64,000 nt of DNA from Agelas oroides. Taxonomy: Eukaryota; Porifera; Demospongiae; Agelasida; Agelasidae. Each line of letters opens with the position of its first letter. Within the stretch, counting starts at the first letter, position 1. Shown in pieces: positions 42,374-55,414 of the stretch. The DNA lies in contig OX422202.1 of NCBI GenBank assembly GCA_949130485.1, forward strand, positions 3,880,292-3,944,291, read 5' to 3'. The notes under the pieces are model-generated. The model was given only the letters and a program-made list of their open reading frames with translations. It was not told the origin of the DNA and searched no databases. The position numbers and the translations under genes were made by a program.

Positions 42374-43288
42374 AAGGTAAGGCGGGGCTATTTCGACGGT
42401 GGGGCAATTCCGACAAAATGGAATTAAACTCGTTGCTCTCTGTACAAGGAAAAGGGTAATCAGTTTTCTTTAGTATCACACTGTAGGCTGACCTTTACTA
42501 TGCGCAGCATCTACTTTTAGTTCACGTCCTCATAGTAATTTAGCCGCGAGCAGCGCTTTTATCAAGTCAATATCGCAAAATTTAACCATAAAAACTTATC
42601 AATAAAACGGTATAGGCTCAGTAATCAAAATACGTACACAAATCAAACCTGTAAGCTACCCTGAACCATTAACAAACATCTGAAAGGCTTGCTGAAGGCT
42701 GTTGCCATTGCTGCGTCGCACGCCGAGTGGACAGACCAGCCCCACCCCTTTCCGTGTTCTTTGCCATTCTTGACAAACACTTGGATCAGTTGTGACAACT
42801 GTTGGAGATAATACCACTTCAGATGTGTGAGTTTAAAGTAAATATAACAGCAGAAAAAGAGTATACTAGTGTTGTATCGATGCAAATAGTATCTGCACTG
42901 TCCTTTTTCTATTAGCCATGCAGAGGTCTACTAAATGCATGTGAACGGTTCAAGTAACTATGATAATAACATAGTTTTCCTTCTTTTGCACCTGGTATCG
43001 TTTAACGTTCGTCCTGGTAATCTTTTCAGGATGTTTGCACCGAAAGTATGGCGTCCATGTCGGTCTCGTGTAACTTGTCGGAATTGCCCCATCAGCAATT
43101 TTGTGGGTAGGATAACGAATACCTGCGGTGTAGCAAAGGCAAGGTGCTAGTTCTGCGGTACTGGTGATTCGTGCGAAGGTCGAAGGTTCCTCTAAACGTT
43201 GGTGGGGAGAGCAAGCGGGTTTGTTGCAAAGCAGAGCTAGTACGGGTAACTTCGCAAATTTCTGTCGAAATAGCCCCGACTTACCTTA
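42374..43288. mobile_element. 0.9 kb element with AAGGTAAGGCGGGGCTATTT ends
   Basis: Inverted ends: AAGGTAAGGCGGGGCTATTT at 42374 and its partner GTCGAAATAGCCCCGACTTA then CCTTACC ending near 43288. The interior has no recognisable ORF. It separates the array from its last unit. Confidence 0.8.
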
Positions 43289-43845
43289 CCGTAGTGTCCC
43301 GCAAATACGCCCCCCCTCGCGCATAAGCCCCCCCTGCATTTTTAGCGCAAAGTCTTGCAGAGGTATTTTTATCCCGCGCATAAGCCCCCCCCCCTCAAAC
43401 AATATTACTGACAGCTACATGTATGTGTGGCAGTCCCGTGTAGCAACTGAAGGTTATTCCGTCGCGTATTTCGATCGCATCGCTGTGTTTGAAACGCCGT
43501 ATCGCTGAACTTCCGGGGCTCATATGCAGTTCGTAGATATTCATACCTCAACGAAGCATGTATGAGCCCCGCCCTTAACAGAAGTTCAGCGATATGGCGC
43601 TTCAAACACAGCAATGCGATCGAAATGCACGACGGAATAACCTTCGATAACATCCTTCCAGATGGCAACTGCAAAGTCGTCAAATGTGTTGTCTTCTTCT
43701 ATCTGGACACGAAGTTGTGGGCGGGGCACCGGAAGGGAGGGCGTAATCGCGAGAGAAAATGTCGCATCCCGCGTATAAGCCCCCCCTGCGCTTTATACTA
43801 AGGCTAAGGTTGCAAAAGGGGGGGTGTACTTGCGGGACACTACGG
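43289..43845. mobile_element. TA-inserting palindromic MITE (CCGTAGTGTCCCGC ends)
   Basis: TIRs CCGTAGTGTCCCGCAAATAC / GTACTTGCGGGACACTACGG flanked by TA (43287-43288 and 43846-43847), as in Tc1/mariner-type elements. A large inner inverted repeat (43440-43530 with 43560-43660) makes most of it self-complementary. It abuts the previous element directly. Confidence 0.85.
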
Positions 43846-43847
43846 TA

Positions 43848-44240
43848 ATATAATACAATACGCAGGCCAGAGGAAGCGTTGGACATCCAATCTGAGTTGA
43901 TATTCGTTAATGGCATGGTGCACTTATCCCATGAATGAAATTTTGGTACACCAACAACTCTCCCTTCACCAGCTACACCACCTTCACCCCTCACAGCGAC
44001 TTCCGAAGCGCGTACGTGACGTCCACGTTCAATATAAATACGTATAAAATCATTGCTACGTGCATTGAGCGCGCTACCGTGCTTCGGGGTAATATTACGC
44101 CGCGTAATGCGTGAGTATAAAGCTGGTGAAGGCGTGCCTTGCTGTTCACGATTGATAAACTGATGTCTGGCTCCTCCCTTGAGGGTAAAGCTTTTTTAAG
44201 AAGCCACAAAACTCTGAACTCTAAGGGTTTCTACAGATAA
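43848..44240 (+). repeat. Further copy of the array element, truncated
   Basis: Co-linear with the array units from the 'ggccagaggaagcgttggac' text on, without the right terminus. The tail at 44260-44500 has a small hairpin around 'gcggctttggccgc'. Confidence 0.85.
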
Positions 44241-44528
44241 ACTAGAGCTCTGTAGAGCACATACCCCGCGCACCAGTTGGCCCCCAAGATACAACGATTA
44301 GCACATTGTATCATCATTGTGTTGATATTGATGCAAGTACACAATAAGTAAGGGTATAGTGTGTCAAATTTGAGTTTCAATCGTTGCTAGCTCAGTGGCA
44401 TAGGAACCGTAGCGGCCGTAGCGGCTTTGGCCGCTACACTTTTTAGGCCGTAAATTAATATTCATAACCTGCATGCTATAAGTTAGCTCAAGCTAGCCTC
44501 ATTGACATAGTATGGGTCCAGGGTGTTT

Positions 44529-44822
44529 TTAGGTTACAATGTCATTATTCTGTGTTCCACAAAGCACTAGAATTATTAGTTCTGTCACTATGTAGTTGCC
44601 AGGTTGCACTATAACTTCAAAACACTCTCTAAGTGAATGTGACATCTGTTCTATTACAACTCTCTTCAGGACATCTTCCAAACTGCTGCAAGTTGTGTTC
44701 ACCAAACTGTGGGCGGTACCACTGCAGTCCACTCCTGTTTCACTATTGACTGAACACGGTTCACACATGGCTGCCAAAAGGATGTAGCACAAGATGAAGA
44801 GGATACACCTTGGCAATGACAA
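44529..44822 (-). pseudogene. Broken relative of the beta-helix gene (exon 1 only)
   Basis: The encoded CILFILCYILLAAMCEPCSV, TGVDCSGTAHSLVNTTCSSL and CFEVIVQPGNYIVTELIIL align to residues about 19-110 of the gene at 38614, at about half identity, and to the paralogue at 59539. The match ends after CGTQN with a short deletion and a stop; a trace of the following LKPYYV-type text remains out of frame near 44510. No further exons are nearby, so it is a degraded partial copy. Confidence 0.8.
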
Positions 44823-44867
44823 CGGTGGAGATATTTCCTTCTTGTAGCAGCAATTATCTAGCTAAGG

Positions 44868-45063
44868 CAGGGGCGGAGATATAGGGGGGGCAGGGGGGGC
44901 TTAGGCCCTCCCACTTTCCAGATTGGGGGGGCTCAGCCCCCCCAATTTTTGTACTAGTTGTACAGAGAAATACAATATCATCTTGTTTCCAGGATTAGGG
45001 CACACCCCCACAGCTTAACATTTAGAACATGAGCCCCTTCTTGGTAGCTGTCTCCGCCTCTGT
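44868..45063. mobile_element. hAT-like MITE
   Basis: Ends CAGGGGCGGAGATA and GTCTCCGCCTCTG with TAAGG on both outer flanks. The interior has a G-run/C-run hairpin. CAGGGGCGGA-type ends are common in hAT elements; the expected 8-base duplication is not clear. Confidence 0.6.
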
Positions 45064-46738
45064 AAGGTGTATGCTTGATGTAAAGGAAGAGACTTTGCAA
45101 GTGCTCATGCCAGCCGATTGGTTTGCAGTTGTCACATTCAAGAGAGTGCTGTCGACTCCCTAGCTCTGTTTAGGATATGAATGCAGTCACTATCTCATGG
45201 CTGCCTCACTTTCATTAGATGCATTTGCTTTCAGAACTACCTAGCTAAGTTATAATGTGATGATTACATGCAAATTTGTTGGATAGACCAGGCTCACAAG
45301 ACTATAGCTACAGCTTCACTATAAGAATGTTTGTATCTTGCATGCCATTTTCCAATACACTGGTTTTGCATGTTTAGTTGACGGATAGTGGTGTCACTGC
45401 ATGCCCTCAGATTCACAAAGCAAGGCATGAATCTGCATGCAAACACTGTACTAAGCTATCCGGATCACGTGAAGAGATGCGATTTGATCTTTGTCAATAT
45501 CAGACATACATGCACTGAAGACAGAAACAGGTATTACTAACATTCTCACAAGGGAAACTCCTGAATCAAGTGAAATACGCATGGGGAGCCAACATATCAC
45601 TAGGGGGCACATGTTCCCTGTTTTATTACTGTATCACTGGTGTACACAAGCTACATGTATCGAGATTCAAGTAGTCAGTAATAACTGAACTTAGCTAACA
45701 ACATTTCCGGCCAGCTGATCAGCACTGCAGCGTGGAAAAGAGACATACAGGGTGATAGCTATGAGAAGTGGGCAAGGCTCTGCACATATGCACAAGATCA
45801 GGAAACAAGGCAGCGCAGATGCACATCCCAAGAATAGATCCCTCATTCAGAGCCTCACACTAATATGTCTTTGTCTATGATTGCTTCTGAGGCCGTTTAC
45901 AACCACAAATACCATTCTTTCAGTCTTACCTCTATGCTCGCTTCACGTCCACATGAAAATTGCAATCGTACATGCTAAAAACTGATCATTGACCATAGGT
46001 TTCCACATTAATGCAGACAAACATCAAGTCTACATAACCATCCCCCTCTCCCCTCCCACCAACTCCCACTAGCTAGTGTTCATGGCTTCATGCACATACC
46101 TTTTGTATATTTTACAGTGAGGCCATGCTTGTACGTTCCAAATGCTTGTTTATATGTGTAAAAACATTTGGGTTTACTGCAACCAGTTTGTTGCATGTGC
46201 ATGACACATCATAAAGTCCAAGGGAAATTGGTCTTCTGAACATCTTGAATTCAAAGCGTGTCTATAGTTAAGAAGTATCTCCTTTAGTCAAATTAGTCTC
46301 TCCTTTCAGAAGACCTATATACCAACATTTCTGGAAGATGTTTGTGTTACTTTGGTTTTGCAGGTCTGGCCCTGGAAGGTTGTCCTGGTTGCATGATAAG
46401 ATGCCAAGAACACATCAAAACAGGTCTTCTAAATGAAGAAACTTGGTTGCTAATTCGTCTGCGAAACTCTGCATGGTTCTTTGGTGACGTGATTTTACTG
46501 TCTTTTAAGCACCATATAAAGACTAATTGTCTTAAGTTTTGGTTTCCTTGTTGTCATTCATATGTCATCTTAAACTATGCAGATCAACCACCCACATGCA
46601 TATTTGAGAGTTATTGCAGTTGCAGTGCTACATGTTTGGTACTTTGCAAGTTGCGTGTTTGATGATCTGATTGGAGCTATAGCTACTGCATGGGACTTGA
46701 TGAACCAGGTTGGTTGCATGAATGGGTCATGATGGATT
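45064..46738. other. Gene-free stretch
   Basis: No supported gene. 46300-46440 has weak internal complementarity around 'agaagacct'/'aggtcttct'. Confidence 0.55.
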
Positions 46739-47110
46739 GTACACAGAAAAAAACTGGTGTGCTATTTGGGTAAAACTGGTGTGCCAAATAAGCACAGAGT
46801 GTGCTATTGTATATCTGTAACACACTAAACGGTCAAATCCAGCACTGGAGTGTGCTAAAATGGCATGTTCTGCTGTGCTACATAACATATTAGCACATGC
46901 AAGCACTAATTTCCCTATTAGCACCCTCGGTTTGACACACCACATGTGCTAGTTCCTCATCACCAAAACTGTATGACACACTACATGTGCTAGTTCCTCA
47001 TCACCAAAACTGTATGACACACCACGTGTGCTAGTTTCTCATCGTGATCAGCACACTAACACAACAACTGCATGGGACACACTTGTGATAGTTTGTGTAT
47101 ATGATCATAC
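46739..47110 (+). repeat. GTGTGCTA-rich foldback repeat, left of the satellite
   Basis: Starts ACACAGAAAAAAACTGGTGT. The first half is rich in GTGTGCTA/GTGTGCC words and the second half in the inverted TAGCACAC/GACACACC. It includes a 42-base direct repeat around 'gctagttcctcatcaccaaa' at about 46950-47040. The opposite orientation of the same family is at 55415-55672. Confidence 0.65.
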
Positions 47111-47159
47111 TCAGATGCTTGTCATGCAATGGAAATATTGGTATAATATGTGACTGATT

Positions 47160-50100
47160 GTGATTGTACACACCAAATGGAACTGTTTGATACCCATTTT
47201 GTATAGTTTGGTCAAGTATTAGCTGTTTCGGGCCTGAAATTGTTAGTTACAAGTAACCGATATGTACAAGTGGTAAAATCACAACCGTACATAGACTATT
47301 TTTGAACCATTCATACCAAAATGAAAACAAACATCAAATGTACACATCAAATGGAACTGTTTGATACCCATTTTGTATAGTTTGGTCAAGTATTAGCTCT
47401 TCCAGGCCTAAAATTGTTAGTTACAAGTACCCGATATGTACAAGTGGTAAAATCACAACCGTACCTAGACTCTTTTTGAACCACTCATACCAAAATGAAA
47501 ACAAACATCAGATTATGAATGTACACATCAAATGGAACTGTTTGATACCCATTTTGTATAGTTTGGTCAAGTATTGTCTGTTTCGGACCTGAAATCCTTA
47601 GTTACAACTAACCGATACGTTGGTAAAACCACAATCGTACCCAGACAATTTTCAGAACATTTACTCCAAAATGAAAACAAACATCAGATTATGAATGTAC
47701 GCATCAAATGGAACTGTTTGATACCCATTTTGTATAGTTTGGTCAAGTATTGTCTGTTTCAGGCCTGAAATTCTTAGTTACAAGTAACCGATATGTACAA
47801 GTGGTAAAACCACAACCGTACCCAGACAATTTTCAGAACACTTACTCCAAAATGAAAACAAACATCAGATTTTGAATGTACATCAAATGGAACTGTTTGA
47901 TACCCATTTTGTATAGTTTGGTCAAGTATTGTCTGTTTCGGGCCTGAAATTGTTAGTTACAAGTAACCGATATGGACAAGTGGTAAAACCACAACCGTAC
48001 CCAGACAATTTTCAGAACACTTACTCCAAAATGAAAACAAACATCAGATTATGAATGTACACATCAAATGGAACTGTTTGATACCAATTTTGTATAGTTT
48101 GGTCAAGTATTGTCTGTTTCAGGCCTGAAATTGTTAGTTACAACTAACCGATACGTTGGTAAAACCACAACCGCACCTAGACTATTTTCAGAACATTTAC
48201 TCCAAAATGAAAAAAAAAATCAGATTATGAATGTACACATCAAATGGAACTGTTTGATACCCATTTTGTATAGTTTGGTCAAGTATTAGCTGTTTCAGGC
48301 CTGAAATTGTTAGTTACAACTAACCGATACGTTGGTAAACCACAATCGTACCCAGACAATTTTCAGAACATTTACTCCAAAATGAAAACAAACATCAGAT
48401 TATGAATGTACACATCAAATGGAACTGTTTGATACCCATTTTGTATAGTTTGGTCAAGTATTGTCTGTTTCAGGCCTGAAATTGTTAGCTACAAGTAACC
48501 GATATGTACAAGTGGTAAAACCACAACCGTACCCAGACAATTTTCAGAACACTTACTCCAAAATGAAAACAAACATCAGATTTTGAATGTACACATCAAA
48601 TGGAACTGTTTGATACCCATTTGGTATAGTTTGGTCAAGTATTAGCTGTTTCGGGCCTGAAATTGTTAGTTACAAGTAACCGATACGTACAAGTGGTAAA
48701 ATCACAACCGCACCTAGACTCTTTTTGAATCACTCATACCAAAATGAAAACAAACATCAGATTATGAATGTATACATCAATGGAACTGTTTTATACCCAT
48801 TTTGTATAGTTTGGTCAAGTATTGTCTGTTTCAGGCCTGAAATTGTTAGTTACAAGTAACCGATATGTTAAGTGGTAAAACCACATCCGTACCCAGACAA
48901 TTTTCAGAACACTTACTCCAAAATGAAAACAAACATGAGATTATGAATGTACATATCAAATGGAACTGTTTGATACCCATTTTGTATAGTTTGGTCAAGT
49001 ATTGTCTGTTTCAGGCCTGAAATTGTTAGTTACAAGTAACCGATATGTACAAGTGGTAAAACCACAACCGTACCCAGACAATTTTCAGAACACTTACTCC
49101 AAAATGAAAACAAACATCAGATTATGAATGTACACATCAAATGGAACTGTTTGATACCAATTTTGTATAGTTTGGTCAAGTATTGTCTGTTTCAGGCCTG
49201 AAATTGTTAGTTACAACTAACCGATACGTTGGTAAAACCACAACCGCACCTAGACTATTTTCAGAACATTTACTCCAAAATGAAAAAAAAAAATCAGATT
49301 ATGAATGTACACATCAAATGGAACTGTTTGATACCCATTTTGTATAGTTTGGTCAAGTATTGTCTGTTTCAGGCCTGAAATTGTTAGCTACAAGTAACCG
49401 ATATGGACAAGTGGTAAAACCACAACCGTACCCAGACAATTTTCAGAACACTTACTCCAAAATGAAAACAAACATCAGATTTTGAATGTACATCAAATGG
49501 AACTGTTTGATACCCATTTGGTATAGTTTGGTCAAGTATTAGCTGTTTCGGGCCTGAAATTGTTAGTTACAAGTAACCGATATGTACAAGTGGTAAAATC
49601 ACAACCGCACCTAGACTCTTTTTGAACCACTCATACCAAAATGAAAACAAACATCAGATTATGAATGTGCACATGAAATGGAACTGTTTGATACCCATTT
49701 TGTATAGTTTGGTCAAGCATTAGCTGTTTCAGGCCTGAAATTGTTAGTTACAACTAACCGATACGTTGGTAAAACCACAATCGTACCCAGACAATTTTCA
49801 GAACGCTTACTCCAAAATGAAAACAAACATCAGATTATGAATGTACACATCAAATGGAACTGTTTGATACCCATTTTGTATAGTTTGGTCAAGTATTAGC
49901 TGTTTCAGGCCTGAAATTGTTAGTTACAACTAACCGATACGTTGGTAAACCACAATCGTACCCAGACAATTTTCAGAACATTTACTCCAAAATGAAAACA
50001 AACATCAGATTATGAATGTACACATCAAATGGAACTGTTTGATACCCATTTTGTATAGTTTGGTCAAGTATTGTCTGTTTCAGGCCTGAAATTGTTAGCT

Positions 50101-53100
50101 ACAAGTAACCGATATGTACAAGTGGTAAAACCACAACCGTACCCAGACAATTTTCAGAACACTTACTCCAAAATGAAAACAAACATCAGATTTTGAATGT
50201 ACACATCAAATGGAACTGTTTGATACCCATTTGGTATAGTTTGGTCAAGTATTAGCTGTTTCGGGCCTGAAATTGTTAGTTACAAGTAACCGATACGTAC
50301 AAGTGGTAAAATCACAACCGCACCTAGACTCTTTTTGAATCACTCATACCAAAATGAAAACAAACATCAGATTATGAATGTATACATCAATGGAACTGTT
50401 TTATACCCATTTTGTATAGTTTGGTCAAGTATTGTCTGTTTCAGGCCTGAAATTGTTAGTTACAAGTAACCGATATGTTAAGTGGTAAAACCACATCCGT
50501 ACCCAGACAATTTTCAGAACACTTACTCCAAAATGAAAACAAACATCAGATTTTGAATGTACACATCAAATGGAACTGTTTGATACCCATTTTGTATAGT
50601 TTGGTCAAGTATTGTCTGTTTCGGGCCTGAAATTCTTAGTTACAAGTAACCGATATGGACAAGTGGTAAAACCACAACCGTACCCAGACAATTTTCAGAA
50701 CACTTACTCCAAAATGAAAACAAACTGCAGATTTTGAATGTAGACATGAAATGGAACTGTTTGATACCCATTTTGTATAGTTTGATCAAGTATTAGCTGT
50801 TTCAGGCCTGAAATTGTTAGTTACAACTAACCGATACGTTGGTAAAACCACAATCGTACCCAGACAATTTTCAGAACACTTACTCCAAAATGAAAACAAA
50901 CATCAGATTATGAATGTACATATCAAATGGAACTGTTTGATACCCATTTTGTATAGTTTGGTCAAGTATTGTCTGTTTCAGGCCTGAAATTGTTAGTTAC
51001 AAGTAACCGATATGTACAAGTGGTAAAACCACAACCGTACCCAGACAATTTTCAGAACACTTACTCCAAAATGAAAACAAACATCAGATTATGAATGTAC
51101 ACATCAAATGGAACTGTTTGATACCAATTTTGTATAGTTTGGTCAAGTATTGTCTGTTTCAGGCCTGAAATTGTTAGTTACAACTAACCGATACGTTGGT
51201 AAAACCACAACCGCACCTAGACTATTTTCAGAACATTTACTCCAAAATGAAAAAAAAAAATCAGATTATGAATGTACACATCAAATGGAACTGTTTGATA
51301 CCCATTTTGTATAGTTTGGTCAAGTATTGTCTGTTTCAGGCCTGAAATTGTTAGCTACAAGTAACCGATATGGACAAGTGGTAAAACCACAACCGTACCC
51401 AGACAATTTTCAGAACACTTACTCCAAAATGAAAACAAACATCAGATTTTGAATGTACATCAAATGGAACTGTTTGATACCCATTTGGTATAGTTTGGTC
51501 AAGTATTAGCTGTTTCGGGCCTGAAATTGTTAGTTACAAGTAACCGATATGTACAAGTGGTAAAATCACAACCGCACCTAGACTCTTTTTGAACCACTCA
51601 TACCAAAATGAAAACAAACATCAGATTATGAATGTGCACATGAAATGGAACTGTTTGATACCCATTTTGTATAGTTTGGTCAAGCATTAGCTGTTTCAGG
51701 CCTGAAATTGTTAGTTACAACTAACCGATACGTTGGTAAAACCACAATCGTACCCAGACAATTTTCAGAACGCTTACTCCAAAATGAAAACAAACATCAG
51801 ATTATGAATGTACACATCAAATGGAACTGTTTGATACCCATTTTGTATAGTTTGGTCAAGTATTAGCTGTTTCAGGCCTGAAATTGTTAGTTACAACTAA
51901 CCGATACGTTGGTAAACCACAATCGTACCCAGACAATTTTCAGAACATTTACTCCAAAATGAAAACAAACATCAGATTATGAATGTACACATCAAATGGA
52001 ACTGTTTGATACCCATTTTGTATAGTTTGGTCAAGTATTGTCTGTTTCAGGCCTGAAATTGTTAGCTACAAGTAACCGATATGTACAAGTGGTAAAACCA
52101 CAACTGTACCCAGACAATTTTCAGAACACTTACTCCAAAATGAAAACAAACATCAGATTTTGAATGTACACATCAAATGGAACTGTTTGATACCCATTTG
52201 GTATAGTTTGGTCAAGTATTAGCTGTTTCGGGCCTGAAATTGTTAGTTACAAGTAACCGATACGTACAAGTGGTAAAATCACAACCGCACCTAGACTCTT
52301 TTTGAATCACTCATACCAAAATGAAAACAAACATCAGATTATGAATGTATACATCAATGGAACTGTTTTATACCCATTTTGTATAGTTTGGTCAAGTATT
52401 GTCTGTTTCAGGCCTGAAATTGTTAGTTACAAGTAACCGATATGTTAAGTGGTAAAACCACATCCGTACCCAGACAATTTTCAGAACACTTACTCCAAAA
52501 TGAAAACAAACATCAGATTTTGAATGTACACATCAAATGGAACTGTTTGATACCCATTTTGTATAGTTTGGTCAAGTATTGTCTGTTTCGGGCCTGAAAT
52601 TCTTAGTTACAAGTAACCGATATGGACAAGTGGTAAAACCACAACCGTACCCAGACAATTTTCAGAACACTTACTCCAAAATGAAAACAAACAGCAAATT
52701 TTGAATGTACACATCAAATGGAACTGTTTGATACCCATTTTATACAGTTTGGTCAAGTATTAGCTGTTTCGGGCCTGAAATTGTTAGTTACAACTAACTG
52801 ATACGTTGGTAAAACCACAATCGTACCAAGACAATTTTCAGAACACTTACTCCAAAATGAAAACAAACATCAGATTATGAATGTACACACCAATTGGAAC
52901 TGTTTTATACCCATTTGGTATAGTTTGGTCAAGTATTAGCTGTTTCGGGCCTGAAATTGTTAGTTACAACTAACTGATACGTTGGTAAAACCACAGACTA
53001 TTTTCAGAACACTTACTCCAAAATGAAAACAAACATCAGATTATGAATGTACACACCAAATGGAACTGTTTGATACCCATTTGGTATAGTTTGGTCAAGT

Positions 53101-53299
53101 ATTAGCTGTTTCTGGCCTGAAATTGTTAGTTACAAGTACCCGATATGTACAAGTGGTAAAATCACAACCGTACCTAGACTCTTTTTGAACCACTCATACC
53201 AAAGTGAAAACAAACATCAGATTATGAAGGTATACATCGAATGGAACTGTTTGATACCTGTTTTGTATAGTTTGGTCAAGTATTAGCTGTTTCAGGCCT
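47160..53299 (+). repeat. About 180-bp satellite array with higher-order structure
   Basis: About 34 head-to-tail monomers (176-181 bp measured between GAATGTAC landmarks at 47517, 47693, 47874 and 48053). Each holds 'caaatggaactgtttgatac', 'tatagtttggtcaagtatt', 'ggcctgaaattgttagttac' and 'tactccaaaatgaaaacaaa'. Subtypes differ in GTTACAAGTAAC versus GTTACAACTAAC and in a deletion of ACAAG. Marker variants recur at a period of about 1,967 bp (11 monomers), for example 'acatatcaaa' at 48951 and 50918, and 'gtgcacatgaaatgg' at about 49668 and 51634. No ORF. Confidence 0.97.
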
Positions 53300-53642
53300 G
53301 ATTCATATTACATATATGATCATGCAATAACTTTTCCAACTCCTGTAGCTTTAGTCTGGAGAGAACAACCATCATGACAGGTAGTAGCGTGTATGTAGAG
53401 TCTGTTTTGTTACAGAAACTTATACTTAGAAGTACAGGAGCCAGCCTCGCAAACAGGGTGGGGCTAATAATGACAGGGGCGTGGCTCAGTCCTTGTACGC
53501 GTGCGCAACATGGCACGCGCGCCATTTCGCATTTTCTCACTTCGATCGTACACTTCAAGTTCGTCTTCTTTGATATGATCCGTTCGTGAAAATTCCGCCA
53601 GCAACAAAATGGTACCTGAGCTTAGTGGAGGAGAAGGCTTAC

Positions 53643-54609
53643 ATGTTCGATGTCCCACGGGAGCGAATGTCTTTCGGTGACAAGGAATGCGGAGCGGTTA
53701 CATCGCTGAGACTTCACACCACCGTGGTAAGAAGTGGCTGAAAGTCAATGAATTTATAAATGTACTTTTTTTTTTACTACATATAAAATAGCTAAAGTAG
53801 CTATTTCCGCGTAAGGAAACATAGCTAGCTATAGAGTTGTACTGCAGTAGTAAAGTCGCTAAAGAAATATTGTTGAATGTGTCATTTCTTTCTTTCTACC
53901 TTATACCTCCCTGCTTGTTCCCTTTTCATCCTTCCACCAACTACCAGACTAGCTAGACCAGTTAGTCTTCCTCTATACTGATCTTGTCTGAGAGATCATG
54001 GTGGTGATAGGTACACAGAGTGAGTCTGCGGCCTTCCCAAAGACATGTTCTGAATGGAGGTTCTGGAGGCTGTATATGCACAGAGAGGAAAGGTATGAGA
54101 TAGGGAGAACAAAAGCTTTTATTTAAAAGCCCCAGATGATTAATTCACGTCACTTGTATATCCATACACAGGACCTTTGTCTCCAGGCTATCATTGTTCA
54201 GAAGTACCCAGGCCACAAGGTTCAATCTCCACGCTGGTTTAAACTGCTGGTAAGTAAGCTTGTACTATATACTTATTACAACTGCAGTTGTCTGAATTTG
54301 CATTTAGGTCTTCCTCCTTAATTTGTTCTGCACTGGATTGGGGGTGGGGGGAGCCATAGTACATTTCTTAATGAGGTGCGGAGAACATAAGTTGTACACA
54401 AGGCCTTGTATTTTCTGAAATGTACCTGCTGAGTGGATGACTCTTCTGGTTGGGAATTGTCCAGTGCTTGCGTTTTTGTACTCTTAAATTTGTAAACCTA
54501 GTTTGTATCATGACCATCTTCCACTATACCTTCCAGGCCTGTTTACTTCTCCTCACTACACCAACTGACTATGGAGGCCCAAGCTGCTTGAAGAGGCTCA
54601 TAGCCAAGT
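53643..54609 (+). CDS. Possible multi-exon gene start, unrecognised
   Basis: Candidate exons with good splice sites: 53643-53726 (ATG; MFDVPRERMSFGDKECGAVT), 53995-54092 (IMVVIGTQSESAAFPKTCSE, then WRFWRLYMHREER), about 54172-54249 (DLCLQAIIVQKYPGHKVQSP) and 54539-54609 (LLLLTTPTDYGGPSCLKRL). Exons 1 and 2 join in frame. Exon 3 in the phase left by exon 2 gives a different, less natural reading that stops in exon 4, so the model is incomplete or wrong. The 200 bases before the ATG are relatively CpG-rich (gcgtggctcag, tacgcgtgcgcaac), as for a promoter. I do not recognise the protein. Confidence 0.3.
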
Positions 54610-55414
54610 GAGTGGTTACAACTAGCCTTATCCCTGGTGATTACGTTCAGGGATTTCCATGTATGCATGAATAACAACAAACAAGATGAGCCTTTCTGAG
54701 ATGCTGACTGTGTGATTTCTTCACATACCCCGGTAGAGGAATTGCATTTGAAATGATAGCTGCCACACTTTCGAAATATTTTCAGTACACATGCTGCCAT
54801 GTTGGAAGGCAATTGAAGGAAAGCAATTATACAAAAATTACATTTCTACAGACCTGTTTCGGGCGTTTAACTTCAACTTTAGACTATGCAAAGGGTTAAT
54901 GAAGACATTTAACACACCTCTGTGAGAAATGAATGCTACTGGTAGCAGCATTGCTAGGGCGGGAAGTTCAATGCGCTAGTATGATAATCACTACTGTTTT
55001 GTCCTCCAAGATGCCCCACATGACTTGTATAATGGAATAATAGAATGATTGCAGTTCCTCTATCGCATGACCTGACTAGTATATGAATAATTACTGCATG
55101 TGCTATTCTTTCACAGATGGATGTTAACAATTGAACACAACTAACTGATTGATAGGTACATAAAATGTATATTATATGCATAGTTGAATGCCATTTTTGT
55201 ATGTATAGAGTACATTGACACATTTTTGTACAGTGTAGTACTTCAATCACATACGTATTTGTATAAAATGCTGTAACGTAAGTTATAGCATAACTATTGT
55301 TTGCTTGTTTTAGTATATTCATGTTTTCAACTCAGTGTATGTCACAATTATATTTTGCTTACAGTCAAGTGTGTTTCATTGGAAATTCCATGTAAAAGCT
55401 CCACCCACTAAGTG
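54610..55414. other. Stretch without recognised content
   Basis: No supported exon or repeat boundary. Confidence 0.5.

Noticed and set aside
42016-44209. Short ORFs shared among array units
   Set aside because: They repeat because the units repeat; no recognised domain, and frames shift between copies.
44868-45063. Complete hAT insertion with an 8-base target duplication
   Set aside because: Only a 5-base TAAGG match is visible at the flanks, so hAT membership is kept as tentative.
47160-53299. Regular repeats considered as a CRISPR array
   Set aside because: Units are about 180 bp, contiguous and without unique spacers, in an intron-rich eukaryotic context; this is a satellite.
54543-54812. 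Minus-strand ORF with CEEITQSASQKGSSC
   Set aside because: Overlaps a better plus-strand exon candidate, has no splice partners and no recognised domain.
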